From CAYTRP01 sp964625145 (lineage in GTDB: Bacteria > Sumerlaeota > Sumerlaeia > SLMS01 > JAHLLQ01): DNA of 8,526 bases. Location of the stretch: assembly GCA_964625145.1 (NCBI GenBank), contig CAZVAQ010000151.1, forward strand, positions 1 to 8,526, in the 5' to 3' direction. The translations under genes and the position numbers were made by a program. The notes beneath the pieces are model-generated. The model did not search any database. It was not told the origin of the DNA and saw only the letters and a program-made list of their open reading frames with translations. This document shows positions 1 through 6,023 of the stretch, piece by piece (position 1 is the first letter of the stretch; every line of letters begins with the position of its first letter).

Positions 1-46
1 TGCATTGGGAGGTCTCTTTCAGCAGTGTCAACTGACGGGGTGAATG

Positions 47-640
47 TCAGTAGTTCCGGATGTTCTCCTCACATTCCGGCGAGTCACAGTTCTCTATTTC
101 TCTCGCTAGACAATCCAGTTGTATAAGGTAGGCATCGCACTCTTCGGCATTGACATCTACCTCCGGATTGGTCACTGCACGATATGGTCCCTCGGCCCAC
201 CACGGAGGACAACTGACTGCATCATGATGTGCATCTTCGTGTTCAAGATTGCATGTTTCCGCAATCTCCGACCCAGGCTCACCCTTATTTATAGCAGCTG
301 GATGCGTATTTAGTGGCCACCCATCTCCTCCCATCCATGCACATGAGTGTTTCACCCCAAAACAACAAACAACACCGCCGCCGTGGCCCTCGGTCAAGTC
401 TTCGCACCGTGCCTGATCGCAACAGTCGGTAGGGTATGGATCACAAGGATCAGGTACAGGAGTGGGTGTTGGTGTTGGCGTCGCTGTTGGCGTCGGTGAT
501 GGTGTCGATGTTGGTGTCGGCGTGGGATGTGGATCTTTTGGATCTCCATCAGGTAAGCCAGTTCGGCTGATACCTAACGCCAGCAACCCCGCGATCCACA
601 AGGCCGCGAATACCTTAGACTTTCCATTGCGTGCTCTCAT
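47..640 (-). CDS. Secreted Cys-rich protein with Pro/Thr linker and HExxH motif
   Basis: This 197-residue protein is not a family I can name. It starts with a basic n-region and a hydrophobic stretch (about residues 10-24), consistent with a signal peptide or signal anchor. A Pro/Thr-rich linker (about 38-63) follows, then a C-terminal domain of about 130 residues with 13 cysteines (66, 73, 74, 79, 92, 93, 100, 130, 144, 168, 177, 185, 190). Residues 134-138 read HEDAH, matching the zincin HExxH metal-site pattern. A later EEC-x-AY segment (166-171) might supply a third ligand; that is inference. The many cysteines suggest a disulfide-bonded domain outside the cytoplasm. The start codon overlaps the stop of the upstream SPOR/TPR gene in an ATGA, so the two are probably translationally coupled. 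GC content is clearly lower than in genes to the right. It could be a metallopeptidase-like or toxin-like domain, or a structural protein whose HExxH is coincidental. Confidence 0.75.
   Translation of the reverse strand: MRARNGKSKVFAALWIAGLLALGISRTGLPDGDPKDPHPTPTPTSTPSPTPTATPTPTPTPVPDPCDPYPTDCCDQARCEDLTEGHGGGVVCCFGVKHSCAWMGGDGWPLNTHPAAINKGEPGSEIAETCNLEHEDAHHDAVSCPPWWAEGPYRAVTNPEVDVNAEECDAYLIQLDCLAREIENCDSPECEENIRNY
452..529 (-). repeat. Pro/Thr dipeptide-coding tandem repeat
   Basis: A degenerate 6-bp tandem repeat, seen on the plus strand as alternating GGTGTT, GGCGTC and GGTGTC units. It encodes the Pro-Thr linker (about residues 38-63) of the secreted Cys-rich protein. Such linkers commonly tether exported domains at a distance from the membrane or cell surface. 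The codons for the same dipeptide vary, which argues that the linker is kept for its protein sequence rather than being a fresh slippage expansion. Confidence 0.8.
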
Positions 641-1953
641 GGCGCCACCTCCGTTATGGTGGACTTGCTCTGCTCATACGCAGCCAATTTCGCCCTATAG
701 TATTCCTCTAGCGCGGGATCCTCCAGCCGATAAGACAGGTGAGCCAACCACCGCAACGCATGCACCTTGAAGTCCGGAATCGTTTGCCAGCGATCGTTCG
801 GTCCGAACTCCATCTCCAGGACCTTCTCGTAAGTCGCGAACGCGTCGGCGAACCGATCCTTGCCGAATAGCGCGAGGCCCTTGAAGCAGAGCGCCGTGGC
901 GATCTGGCGCTTTGCGCGGGGATCTTGAGCCTCCAGGTACGCATCGACGCGGTTCAGCAACTCGTCCCTGTCGCCCTCGTAATAGAACGTCTCCAAGTAC
1001 ATCAGGTCGATGACCGACAGGTCATCCCAATAGGCGGGATCGACGAGGTGCCGGTTGGCATCGACGAACGCACGCACGTCGGCGAGTTCGCCATGACCTA
1101 GGTCCTTGGCAATCTCCATGACCAAGCCAGTGCGTTCCTTGATGGCGCGGGCCACTGTGCGCGGGTTGTCGGCGGCAAATCGTTGTGTCTCGGTGTGCAA
1201 TCGGTAAGCCTCGAGATGGTCGCCTTGCTGGTGCGCAATCCATCCCAGTCGCCACATGGACATGATGCGGTGGTTGGCTGCGGCCTTCACCTCGCCATCG
1301 GCAACCCGCTCAAAGATCGCCTTGGCCTCGGTCAGGTCGCCATCGAGAAGCATCAGGATGCCGAGGTTCGTCTCGACGTATCCCGCCAGCACATTATCAG
1401 TCGAAACCGACTCTCGCGCTTGCAGGAGCGCCATTCGATACTCATCGCGCGATTCCGGCGTGTCGAGCACCTGCAGCTGCGAGTATCCGGGAACACCCGC
1501 TGTGTTCTGATACTCCAGTTGAGACGAGAGGGGCACCTCAAGATCGAACCGCGATGGGATTAAGTCCAACGGATCGACGGCTTCGCTAACCGTTGCCTCG
1601 CTGCGTTCGGCGCTCGCCGTATGGCCGGTGGTTGCCTTGATCGTCTCGGCGACGAGCATTGCGTCGGCCATGTTTGAGAAGCCGCCAACAACGGCGGCGA
1701 CCCCATTCTCGGTCTCCTGCCGAAACCCCACCTGGTCACGGAATGCGGCCGGCAAGGCATGCGCGATGATCTCGGCCGCGCTTTCCGTGCCGGCGGTGAA
1801 GATCACCACTTCGTAGCGATTGGATTCGGTCGATTCCGCGAACCCGGAGTTGGGGCTCGCGAAATGAAGGACCAGCAGGAGTGCACTCAGCAGCCCGGCC
1901 AGCAATCGGGAGCACACGTTAGGGCGCCACTTCGGGGGGGGGTAATGGGCCAT
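637..1953 (-). CDS. Exported SPOR-like/TPR-repeat protein
   Basis: This 438-residue protein has an N-terminal signal sequence: a basic start, a hydrophobic core at about 17-32 and a plausible cleavage after SGFA (about residue 39). Residues 46-113 resemble a SPOR domain, a fold of about 70 residues that binds denuded septal peptidoglycan: a Y-x-V-V strand, a helix, then AAVVGGFSN and a second helix. After a linker, residues about 165-425 are rich in TPR-like helical pairs (about 192-225, 229-262, 349-382, 396-425), which suggests a protein-protein interaction scaffold in the periplasm. A near-consensus promoter ends 31 bp upstream of the ATG, which supports this start. An in-frame GTG at codon 13 (1915-1917) is the alternative start. 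The gene runs into the Cys-rich HExxH gene through an ATGA overlap. The SPOR assignment is by pattern only. Confidence 0.85.
   Translation of the reverse strand: MAHYPPPKWRPNVCSRLLAGLLSALLLVLHFASPNSGFAESTESNRYEVVIFTAGTESAAEIIAHALPAAFRDQVGFRQETENGVAAVVGGFSNMADAMLVAETIKATTGHTASAERSEATVSEAVDPLDLIPSRFDLEVPLSSQLEYQNTAGVPGYSQLQVLDTPESRDEYRMALLQARESVSTDNVLAGYVETNLGILMLLDGDLTEAKAIFERVADGEVKAAANHRIMSMWRLGWIAHQQGDHLEAYRLHTETQRFAADNPRTVARAIKERTGLVMEIAKDLGHGELADVRAFVDANRHLVDPAYWDDLSVIDLMYLETFYYEGDRDELLNRVDAYLEAQDPRAKRQIATALCFKGLALFGKDRFADAFATYEKVLEMEFGPNDRWQTIPDFKVHALRWLAHLSYRLEDPALEEYYRAKLAAYEQSKSTITEVAP
1934..1942 (-). repeat. C9 homopolymer in codons 4-7 of the SPOR/TPR gene
   Basis: Nine consecutive C residues on the coding strand cover the last base of codon 4 through the second base of codon 7 (Tyr-Pro-Pro-Pro), just before the signal sequence. 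Runs of this length can slip. A one-base change would frameshift the protein unless translation starts at the GTG at 1915-1917, which lies downstream of the run and still precedes the hydrophobic core. Confidence 0.9.
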
Positions 1954-1983
1954 GCAAGGCTCTTGATTTCACAATTTGAATTG

Positions 1984-2011
1984 ATTATGACCAGAACTCG
2001 TCCTTTGTCAA
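1984..2011 (-). promoter_or_regulatory. Sigma-70-type promoter for the SPOR/TPR operon
   Basis: Read on the minus strand, a perfect -35 TTGACA (2006-2011) is followed after 16 bp by CATAAT (1984-1989), a 5-of-6 match to the -10 box. Transcription would start near 1977, leaving a leader of roughly 24 nt before the ATG at 1953. The surrounding sequence is AT-rich compared with the neighbouring genes. Confidence 0.75.
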
Positions 2012-2312
2012 GCTCGAAATCATGATTTTCTTGGAAGAATCAGAGTCGGATCCCATGCCCACCACCTCCGCCAAGAATGCCACCGCCCCCGCGCGAAAGG
2101 CACCCGCCAAGCCACGCCCGGCTCTTGTGGACGAAGCGTGGTGGGAGCTTGCTCGGGTCGCTTGGGTGGGCTTGCCAGGCAGGAGCCTGACGGTCCATAG
2201 TAAAGGTCAACCACGCGGAAGTCTGGCGGTTCATGAAACCAAAAAGGGGCGCGCCGGTTTACCGCCCCCCTTTTTGCATTCTGAATTCTGACTTCTGTAT
2301 TCCCAGCCTCCC
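2012..2312. other. Gap without a confident gene
   Basis: This is the space between the leftward SPOR/TPR promoter and the end of ettA. A plus-strand reading frame (2022-2291, or from the ATG at 2055) begins with a Lys/Ala/Pro-rich stretch, but it has no well-placed ribosome binding site and runs straight through the terminator hairpin at 2241-2275, so I do not call it a gene. The segment 2276-2300 contains a TTCTGAATTCTGACTTCTG-like run of the low-complexity kind seen in intergenic filler. A minor inverted repeat, CAGGC-AGGA-GCCTG, lies near 2178-2191. Confidence 0.6.
2241..2275. terminator. Bidirectional Rho-independent terminator after ettA
   Basis: The left arm AAAAAGGGGCG (2241-2251) pairs with CGCCCCCCTTTTT (2263-2275), with a two-base bulge and an 11-nt loop. 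On the minus strand the hairpin ends in a run of five T, the classic intrinsic terminator layout. It sits 37 bp past the ettA stop. The A-run and T-run flank both sides, so it could also stop plus-strand transcripts. Confidence 0.8.
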
Positions 2313-3995
2313 TCACCCCACCCGCGGCAGCCTCCGGTAACGCGCCCGGCGGTTTTCGACGGCGGCGTCGCCGAGTTCGCGGCGGCGGGCGGCTTCGTAT
2401 TCCTCGTAGTTGCCCTCGAACCAGCGCACCTTGGCGTCGCCTTCGAAGGCGAGGATATGCGTACAGATGCGGTTGAGGAAGAAGCGGTCGTGGCTGATGA
2501 CCAGTGCACAGCCCTTGTACTGCGCCAGCGCGTCTTCGAGCAGGCGCAGCGTGCCGACGTCGAGGTCGTTGGTCGGTTCGTCGAGCAGCAGCACGTTGGC
2601 CCCGCTCTTCAGCAGCTTGGCCAGGTGCAGGCGGTTGCGTTCGCCGCCGGAGAGGTCGCCGACGCGCTTCTGCTGGTCGGTGCCCTTGAAGTTGAAGCGG
2701 CCGACGTAGTTGCGCGCGGGGATGATCTGCTTGCCGAATGCGATCTCGGTCTTCCCCTCGCTGATCTCGTCAAAGACGGTCTTGTCGGGATCCAGCGAAT
2801 CGCGGTGCTGGTCCACGTGGGCCATCTGCACGGTGGGGCCGACGTCGATGCTGCCGCTGTCGGGCTTGTCGCTGCCGGTGATCATGCGGAACAGCGTCGT
2901 CTTGCCCGTGCCGTTGGGACCGATGATGCCGACCAGGGCGCCCTTGGGCACGGAGAAGGTCAGGTCCTCGATGAGCGGAATGCCGTTGAAGCCCTTTGAG
3001 ACGCCGTTGACCTCGATGACCTTGTCGCCCAGCGGCGCGGCCGGGGCGATCTGGATGACGGCGTTGCCTTCCTCGTTGGAGGCGGCGGATTCCTCGACGA
3101 CGATGCGCTCGAATTCCTTGATGCGGGCCTGGCTCAGGGCGTGGCGGTCGGCGGTGCTCATCTTGATCCACTTCAGCTCGCGTTCCAGCGCCTTGCGGCG
3201 GGGCGATTCCTTCTTCTCGGCCTTGGCCATGATGTCGAGCTTCTGGCCGAGCCACGACGTGTAGTTCCCCTCGAAGGGAATGCCGCGGCCGTTGTCCAGC
3301 TCCAGGATCCACTTGGTGATGTTGTCGAGGAAGTAGCGGTCATGGGTGGAGATGATGACGTTGCCGGGGAACTCGCGGAGCTGGTGCTCGAGCCAATCGA
3401 TGGTCTCGGCGTCGAGGTGGTTGGTGGGTTCGTCGAGCAGCAGCATGTCGGGTTGTTCGAGGAGCGCCTGACAGAGGGCGACGCGGCGCTTCTCACCACC
3501 GGAGAGGACGCCGGCCTTCATGTCGTCGGGGGGGAGGACCAAGGCGTTGGCGGCCATGCGGAGCTTGGTGTCGATCTCCCAGCCGTCGATGGCGTCGAGC
3601 CGTTCCTGCAGGTTGCCCATGCGCTCCATGGCCTTGTCCATCTCGTCGCCTTCGAGCTCGCCGAGCTTCTCGCTGATCTCGTTGAACTCGTTGAGCAGGG
3701 CCATGGTGCCGGCAAAGGCGGTCTCGAGGTGCTCGCGGACGGTCTTGTCCGGGTCGAGCTTGGGCTCTTGGGGGACGAGCTTGACGCGGGCGCCGGCGAC
3801 GGGGCGGGCGGTGCCCTCAAAGTTGTCGTCGAGGCCGGCCATGATGCGCAGCAGGGTGGACTTGCCGGCGCCGTTCTCGCCGACGATGCCGATCTTGGCA
3901 CCGGCATAGAAGCACAGGTTGATGTCCTTCAGGACGTGCTTCTGCCCGTAGTGCTTGTTCATGCGGTACATTTCGTAAACGAACGGCTCAGCCAA
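2313..3995 (-). CDS. ettA: Energy-dependent translational throttle protein EttA (ABC-F ATPase)
   Basis: This is a cytoplasmic ABC-F protein with two ATPase domains and no membrane segment. In E. coli, EttA binds the ribosomal E site and gates the first elongation step according to ATP/ADP level. Seen here: Walker A GENGAGKST (39-47), LSGGE (164-168), Walker B LLLDEP with Glu189, and switch His218. The second set is Walker A GPNGTGKTT (359-367), LSGGE (448-452), LLLDEP with Glu473, and SHDR (501-504). Both catalytic glutamates are present. An arm-like insertion (about 95-140) and a basic linker between the domains (about 240-300) match the EttA subfamily. I chose the TTG at 3993-3995: it has GAGGAG 7 nt upstream, gives 560 residues against about 555 in E. 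coli, and puts Walker A at residue 39 as there. A longer frame back to 4151 adds 52 low-complexity residues and is unlikely to be translated. It is probably a single-gene transcript. Confidence 0.95.
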   Translation of the reverse strand: MAEPFVYEMYRMNKHYGQKHVLKDINLCFYAGAKIGIVGENGAGKSTLLRIMAGLDDNFEGTARPVAGARVKLVPQEPKLDPDKTVREHLETAFAGTMALLNEFNEISEKLGELEGDEMDKAMERMGNLQERLDAIDGWEIDTKLRMAANALVLPPDDMKAGVLSGGEKRRVALCQALLEQPDMLLLDEPTNHLDAETIDWLEHQLREFPGNVIISTHDRYFLDNITKWILELDNGRGIPFEGNYTSWLGQKLDIMAKAEKKESPRRKALERELKWIKMSTADRHALSQARIKEFERIVVEESAASNEEGNAVIQIAPAAPLGDKVIEVNGVSKGFNGIPLIEDLTFSVPKGALVGIIGPNGTGKTTLFRMITGSDKPDSGSIDVGPTVQMAHVDQHRDSLDPDKTVFDEISEGKTEIAFGKQIIPARNYVGRFNFKGTDQQKRVGDLSGGERNRLHLAKLLKSGANVLLLDEPTNDLDVGTLRLLEDALAQYKGCALVISHDRFFLNRICTHILAFEGDAKVRWFEGNYEEYEAARRRELGDAAVENRRARYRRLPRVG

Positions 3996-4002
3996 TTGAC
4001 AA

Positions 4003-4008
4003 CTCCTC
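4003..4008 (-). promoter_or_regulatory. Ribosome binding site that sets the TTG start of ettA
   Basis: GAGGAG on the minus strand lies 7 nt before the TTG at 3995. The next residues after this start (AEPFVYEM) match the N-terminus expected of EttA, so the site decides the start. Confidence 0.85.
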
Positions 4009-4023
4009 GATGGATGTTCTGGG

Positions 4024-4040
4024 CCGGGGGGCGACCCCGG
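4024..4040 (-). other. GC hairpin in the ettA leader
   Basis: CCGGGG (4024-4029) can pair with CCCCGG (4035-4040) around a short loop, all G and C in the stem. On the minus-strand transcript it would sit about 15 nt upstream of the ettA ribosome binding site. It could influence initiation at the TTG start, but in such GC-rich sequence it may be chance. Confidence 0.35.
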
Positions 4041-4109
4041 GGCGGCGGAAGGGAACAGGCGGGCGGGGCGGGGGTTCAACCGGGATTGTGCCTGAGATGC
4101 CAGCGCAAA

Positions 4110-4159
4110 GCCCGTCCTTCGCCAAGGCTCCGGCCAGCCGGGCGCTCCCAAGGGCGGGC
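4110..4159. repeat. Nested inverted repeat, REP-like
   Basis: Outer arms GCCCGTCCTT (4110-4119) and AAGGGCGGGC (4150-4159) pair over 10 bp with one G-T wobble. The 30-nt interior contains GGCT/AGCC arms around 4126-4139, so a second hairpin can form inside. There is no T-run, so this is not a standard terminator. It could be a dispersed REP-like element or part of a structured ettA leader. Confidence 0.5.
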
Positions 4160-4170
4160 GTTCCTCGTCG

Positions 4171-4213
4171 TTTCCGCCTCTGCTGTCTCCGCCGTCCCTG
4201 CTGTCCCTGTCTC
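4171..4213. repeat. Degenerate 9-bp tandem repeat
   Basis: On the plus strand the units run TTTCCGCCT, CTGCTGTCT, CCGCCGTCC, CTGCTGTCC and the partial CTGTCTC, a strict 9-bp period of pyrimidine-rich units. The array ends immediately before the A-run of the lipoprotein terminator. No gene covers it. Confidence 0.65.
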
Positions 4214-4251
4214 AAAAAGATGCCCCCCGATCCCCATAGGGACCGGAGGGC
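4214..4251 (-). terminator. Rho-independent terminator of the TRL-like lipoprotein gene
   Basis: Arms 4222-4234 and 4239-4251 form a 13-bp stem with two G-T wobbles and a 4-nt loop. On the minus strand the stem is followed by a short spacer and TTTTT (4214-4218). It begins 25 bp after the lipoprotein stop codon, so that gene is transcribed separately from ettA. Confidence 0.85.
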
Positions 4252-4275
4252 CTATACTGCGGTGTTTCGCCCGGC

Positions 4276-4680
4276 TTAGCGGTTGTAGGTGACAGCCTGG
4301 CCGGTCAGGGTGATCTGGGTCTTCACGTAGAAGGACAGGATGTTGCTGTGCTGGACGTCGGTGCGGACGTTGATGACGTCGTCGGCGCCCTGGGCACGGG
4401 CCTGCTTCAGCAGGTTCTGGTAGCCGTTGTCGCCGCGGGCGATGATGCCCAGGATGTTCTCCATCTCGCCGGTGGCCACGACCGTGCCGCCGATGGTGAA
4501 GTCATCGGTGGTCAACTGGTGGACGGTGCTGGAGGTGTTGGAGGCGGGGTAGACGACGTTGTCGCTGTAGACGAATGCGGGGTAGGTGCCGCCCGGGCCC
4601 GTTCCCCATGGTCCCCATGCGCAACCGTTCATGACGAGCGCGATGGCTCCGACTGCGAGGGTGGTGAGCAACTTGTTCAT
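4276..4680 (-). CDS. TRL-like family lipoprotein
   Basis: This is a 134-residue predicted lipoprotein: a short basic start, a hydrophobic core and the lipobox VMNGC with Cys20 as the lipidation site. The mature part has a Gly/Trp/Pro-rich start (21-32), then FVYSD (36-40), GEMENILGIIARGD (71-84) and an alternating strand pattern (112-129). This resembles the TRL-like family (small lipoproteins with an ILGLVATGDASI-type core, function unknown). The start at 4680 is set by GGGAGGA (4688-4694), 7 nt upstream; a longer frame to 4776 would add 32 residues and break the signal sequence. The 111-bp gap upstream and the terminator downstream suggest a gene with its own transcript. A TACTAT sequence lies upstream near 4709-4714, but without a convincing -35 box. 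The segment LLKQARAQGADDVINV resembles a segment of the lipoprotein at 6024-6434. Confidence 0.85.
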   Translation of the reverse strand: MNKLLTTLAVGAIALVMNGCAWGPWGTGPGGTYPAFVYSDNVVYPASNTSSTVHQLTTDDFTIGGTVVATGEMENILGIIARGDNGYQNLLKQARAQGADDVINVRTDVQHSNILSFYVKTQITLTGQAVTYNR

Positions 4681-4687
4681 TGTTTGA

Positions 4688-4694
4688 TCCTCCC
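4688..4694 (-). promoter_or_regulatory. Ribosome binding site for the TRL-like lipoprotein
   Basis: GGGAGGA on the minus strand, 7 nt before the ATG at 4680. It favours this start over the upstream in-frame ATG at 4776, which lacks a comparable site and a signal peptide. Confidence 0.85.
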
Positions 4695-4791
4695 GGATCC
4701 TTGTGGGTATAGTACCTGCAAACTTCAATAGTTTAGGACATGCCGGAAAGGAGCACAGGGACAAGCAGTTTTTCACTGGTTTTGTGGGATT

Positions 4792-5244
4792 TTAGGGAAT
4801 CGTGCCCCCGGGCGGAGACTCTGCCCAATTCCGCAGGATCGCGGTTTCCTCCGCCGTGGGGCGGGCTTTGGGGTGCATTCGGAGGTACACCGGCAGGGGC
4901 ATCTCCCCCTCCTCGATTTCCTCCACAATTTCGAACCGGATATAATCCTCCTCTTCCGGGCTGACGTGTCCCCACTCGGAGAAATTGAGCTCCTCGCGCC
5001 CCTTGCGGACGTCATAGGCCACCAGCCACGAGACCGGCGCCACGCGGCTGTACCATGGCCACACGGTCTGGTTGGAGTGGCAGTCATAGCACGAGCGCTG
5101 CAGGATGGCCCGCACCTCCGGCGGGGCGGGCATTTCCGTCCCCACCGGAGGATTCGACCGGTCCACGGGGATGAATTGGATGGCGAGGAAGAGGACGGCG
5201 AGCGGTCCGAAGACCCATTTGAGAACTGGTTTGACGGCTATCAC
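4792..5244 (-). CDS. Membrane-anchored haem-binding domain protein (Haem_bd family, CxxCH)
   Basis: This 150-residue protein has one N-terminal membrane segment (about 9-25) followed by IPVDRSNPPV, then SCYDCHSN with a single c-type haem motif CYDCH (52-56). The WPWYSRVAPVSWLVAYDV and LNFSEWG segments after it are typical of the Haem_bd domain family. Met115 or Met123 could be the distal haem ligand; that is inference. The protein should sit in the inner membrane with its haem in the periplasm. Its role may be electron transfer or redox sensing, but the family has no firmly assigned reaction. The start is GTG (5242-5244) with GGAG about 6 nt upstream. It follows the DJ-1 gene by 30 bp on the same strand, suggesting one operon. 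Haem attachment would need cytochrome c maturation genes, which are not in this window. Confidence 0.9.
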   Translation of the reverse strand: MIAVKPVLKWVFGPLAVLFLAIQFIPVDRSNPPVGTEMPAPPEVRAILQRSCYDCHSNQTVWPWYSRVAPVSWLVAYDVRKGREELNFSEWGHVSPEEEDYIRFEIVEEIEEGEMPLPVYLRMHPKARPTAEETAILRNWAESPPGGTIP

Positions 5245-5274
5245 ATGGGTCTCCGGACCGGGTTGGTGATGGGA

Positions 5275-5841
5275 TTAGCTGGCGGCCACCGCGACGCGAT
5301 GGTAGACGATGGAGTCGGCGATCTTGTCGGCCTTCTCCTGTCCCACCAGTTCGGCCACGATGGCCAGGGCGAAGTCCAGCGCCGTGCCCACCCCGCGGCT
5401 GGTGATGACGCGACGGTCCTCCACGACGGGCTGCTCCAGCAGGGGGACGTTGCCCATGTCGGCGGTGGAGCCGGGCCAGCAGGTGGCCTTGCGGCCGCTG
5501 AGGACGCCGGCCTTGGCGAGCACGGTCGGCGCCGCGCAGATGGCGGCGACCAATCGTCCGTCGGCTTCCATGGTGCGGGCCAGCCCGTGCAGGCCGGGGA
5601 GATCGTTGAGCCGGGGCGTGCCGGGGCCGCCGGGGAGGATCAGGGCGTCGTAGGGCCCCTTGCGGTCGCGGTCCTCCCAGCGGATGTCCGTGCGCATGGT
5701 GATGTTGTGGGCGCTGGTGATCTCGGTGGCGCCATCGCCGGCGGTGATGACCTCGACCCCCGCGCGGCGCAGGATGTCGATGGTGGCGATGGCCTCGGTT
5801 TCCTCGAATCCGGGGACGATGGGCATAAGGATGCGTGGCAT
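5275..5841 (-). CDS. DJ-1/PfpI family protein
   Basis: This 188-residue cytoplasmic protein has the DJ-1/ThiJ/YajL form of the class I glutamine amidotransferase-like fold. Seen: GFEETEA (11-17) with the conserved Glu16; LILPGGPGTPRL (67-78); the nucleophile elbow AAICAAPTVLA (99-109) with Cys102; and TSRGVGTALDFALAIV near the C-terminus. Glu16 and Cys102 match the oxidation-sensitive pair of DJ-1 and YajL. Family members are linked to oxidative-stress protection, protein chaperone or deglycase activity and glyoxalase III activity; which applies here cannot be told. The start has AGGAGGT (5849-5855) 7 nt upstream. It heads a likely operon with the haem-binding protein and is divergent from the lipoprotein at 6024. 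The older ThiJ name does not imply a thiamine role. Confidence 0.93.
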   Translation of the reverse strand: MPRILMPIVPGFEETEAIATIDILRRAGVEVITAGDGATEITSAHNITMRTDIRWEDRDRKGPYDALILPGGPGTPRLNDLPGLHGLARTMEADGRLVAAICAAPTVLAKAGVLSGRKATCWPGSTADMGNVPLLEQPVVEDRRVITSRGVGTALDFALAIVAELVGQEKADKIADSIVYHRVAVAAS

Positions 5842-5916
5842 GGGTGGGACCTCCTGTGGCTTGTTCTCGGTATCAAGGCCTAGCAGATCATCGTGGGGAG
5901 TGCAAGCCGAGGGAGG

Positions 5917-5952
5917 GGCCAGACACGTTTACCAACTTGACCGTGTTTGGCC
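5917..5952. promoter_or_regulatory. Inverted repeat in the divergent intergenic region
   Basis: GGCCAGACACG (5917-5927) and CGTGTTTGGCC (5942-5952) form 11-bp arms with a single G-T wobble around a 14-nt centre. The repeat lies between the start of the DJ-1 gene (5841) and the lipoprotein start (6024). No T-run follows on either side, so a protein-binding operator or a leader hairpin is more likely than a terminator. A TTGACC (5937-5942) overlaps the right arm and could be a -35 box, but no good -10 follows. Confidence 0.55.
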
Positions 5953-6023
5953 TGTGGTGAGTGAGTTGGGCAGACGGGGCCACACGGGTCGCGTCCAGAT
6001 TTCATTACTCAGGAGGAGAGGCC

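Noticed and set aside
3..5. Possible ATG of a third minus-strand gene leaving the window
   Set aside because: Only two bases follow the ATG inside the window, so no coding sequence can be judged.
452..529. Repetitive stretch considered as a CRISPR-like array
   Set aside because: The 6-bp periodic units have no spacers and encode a Pro-Thr linker in frame.
2022..2291. Plus-strand frame of 89 codons starting with an Ala/Lys/Pro-rich segment
   Set aside because: It has no ribosome binding site at a usable distance, its 3' part runs through the terminator hairpin and low-complexity intergenic sequence, and it has no recognisable domain.
4091..4100. CCTGAGATGC resembling the CTGAGA core of a TPP riboswitch
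   Set aside because: The other conserved parts of the TPP aptamer, such as the GAACCTGAT segment, are missing, and no plus-strand thiamine gene follows it.
3996..4151. 52-residue N-terminal extension of EttA
   Set aside because: It is Pro/Arg/Ser-rich translation of intergenic sequence, and the TTG at 3995 has a good ribosome binding site and gives the family's normal length.
3141..4292. Long open frame of 383 codons on the plus strand opposite ettA
   Set aside because: It is antisense to a clear EttA gene; its Val/Gly/Leu/Glu-heavy composition is what the opposite strand of GC-rich coding sequence gives.
5275..5841. Reading the DJ-1 gene as a thiamine gene (ThiJ) linked to the nearby thiE
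   Set aside because: The ThiJ name is historical; the family has no established step in thiamine synthesis, and the gene is on the opposite strand from thiE.
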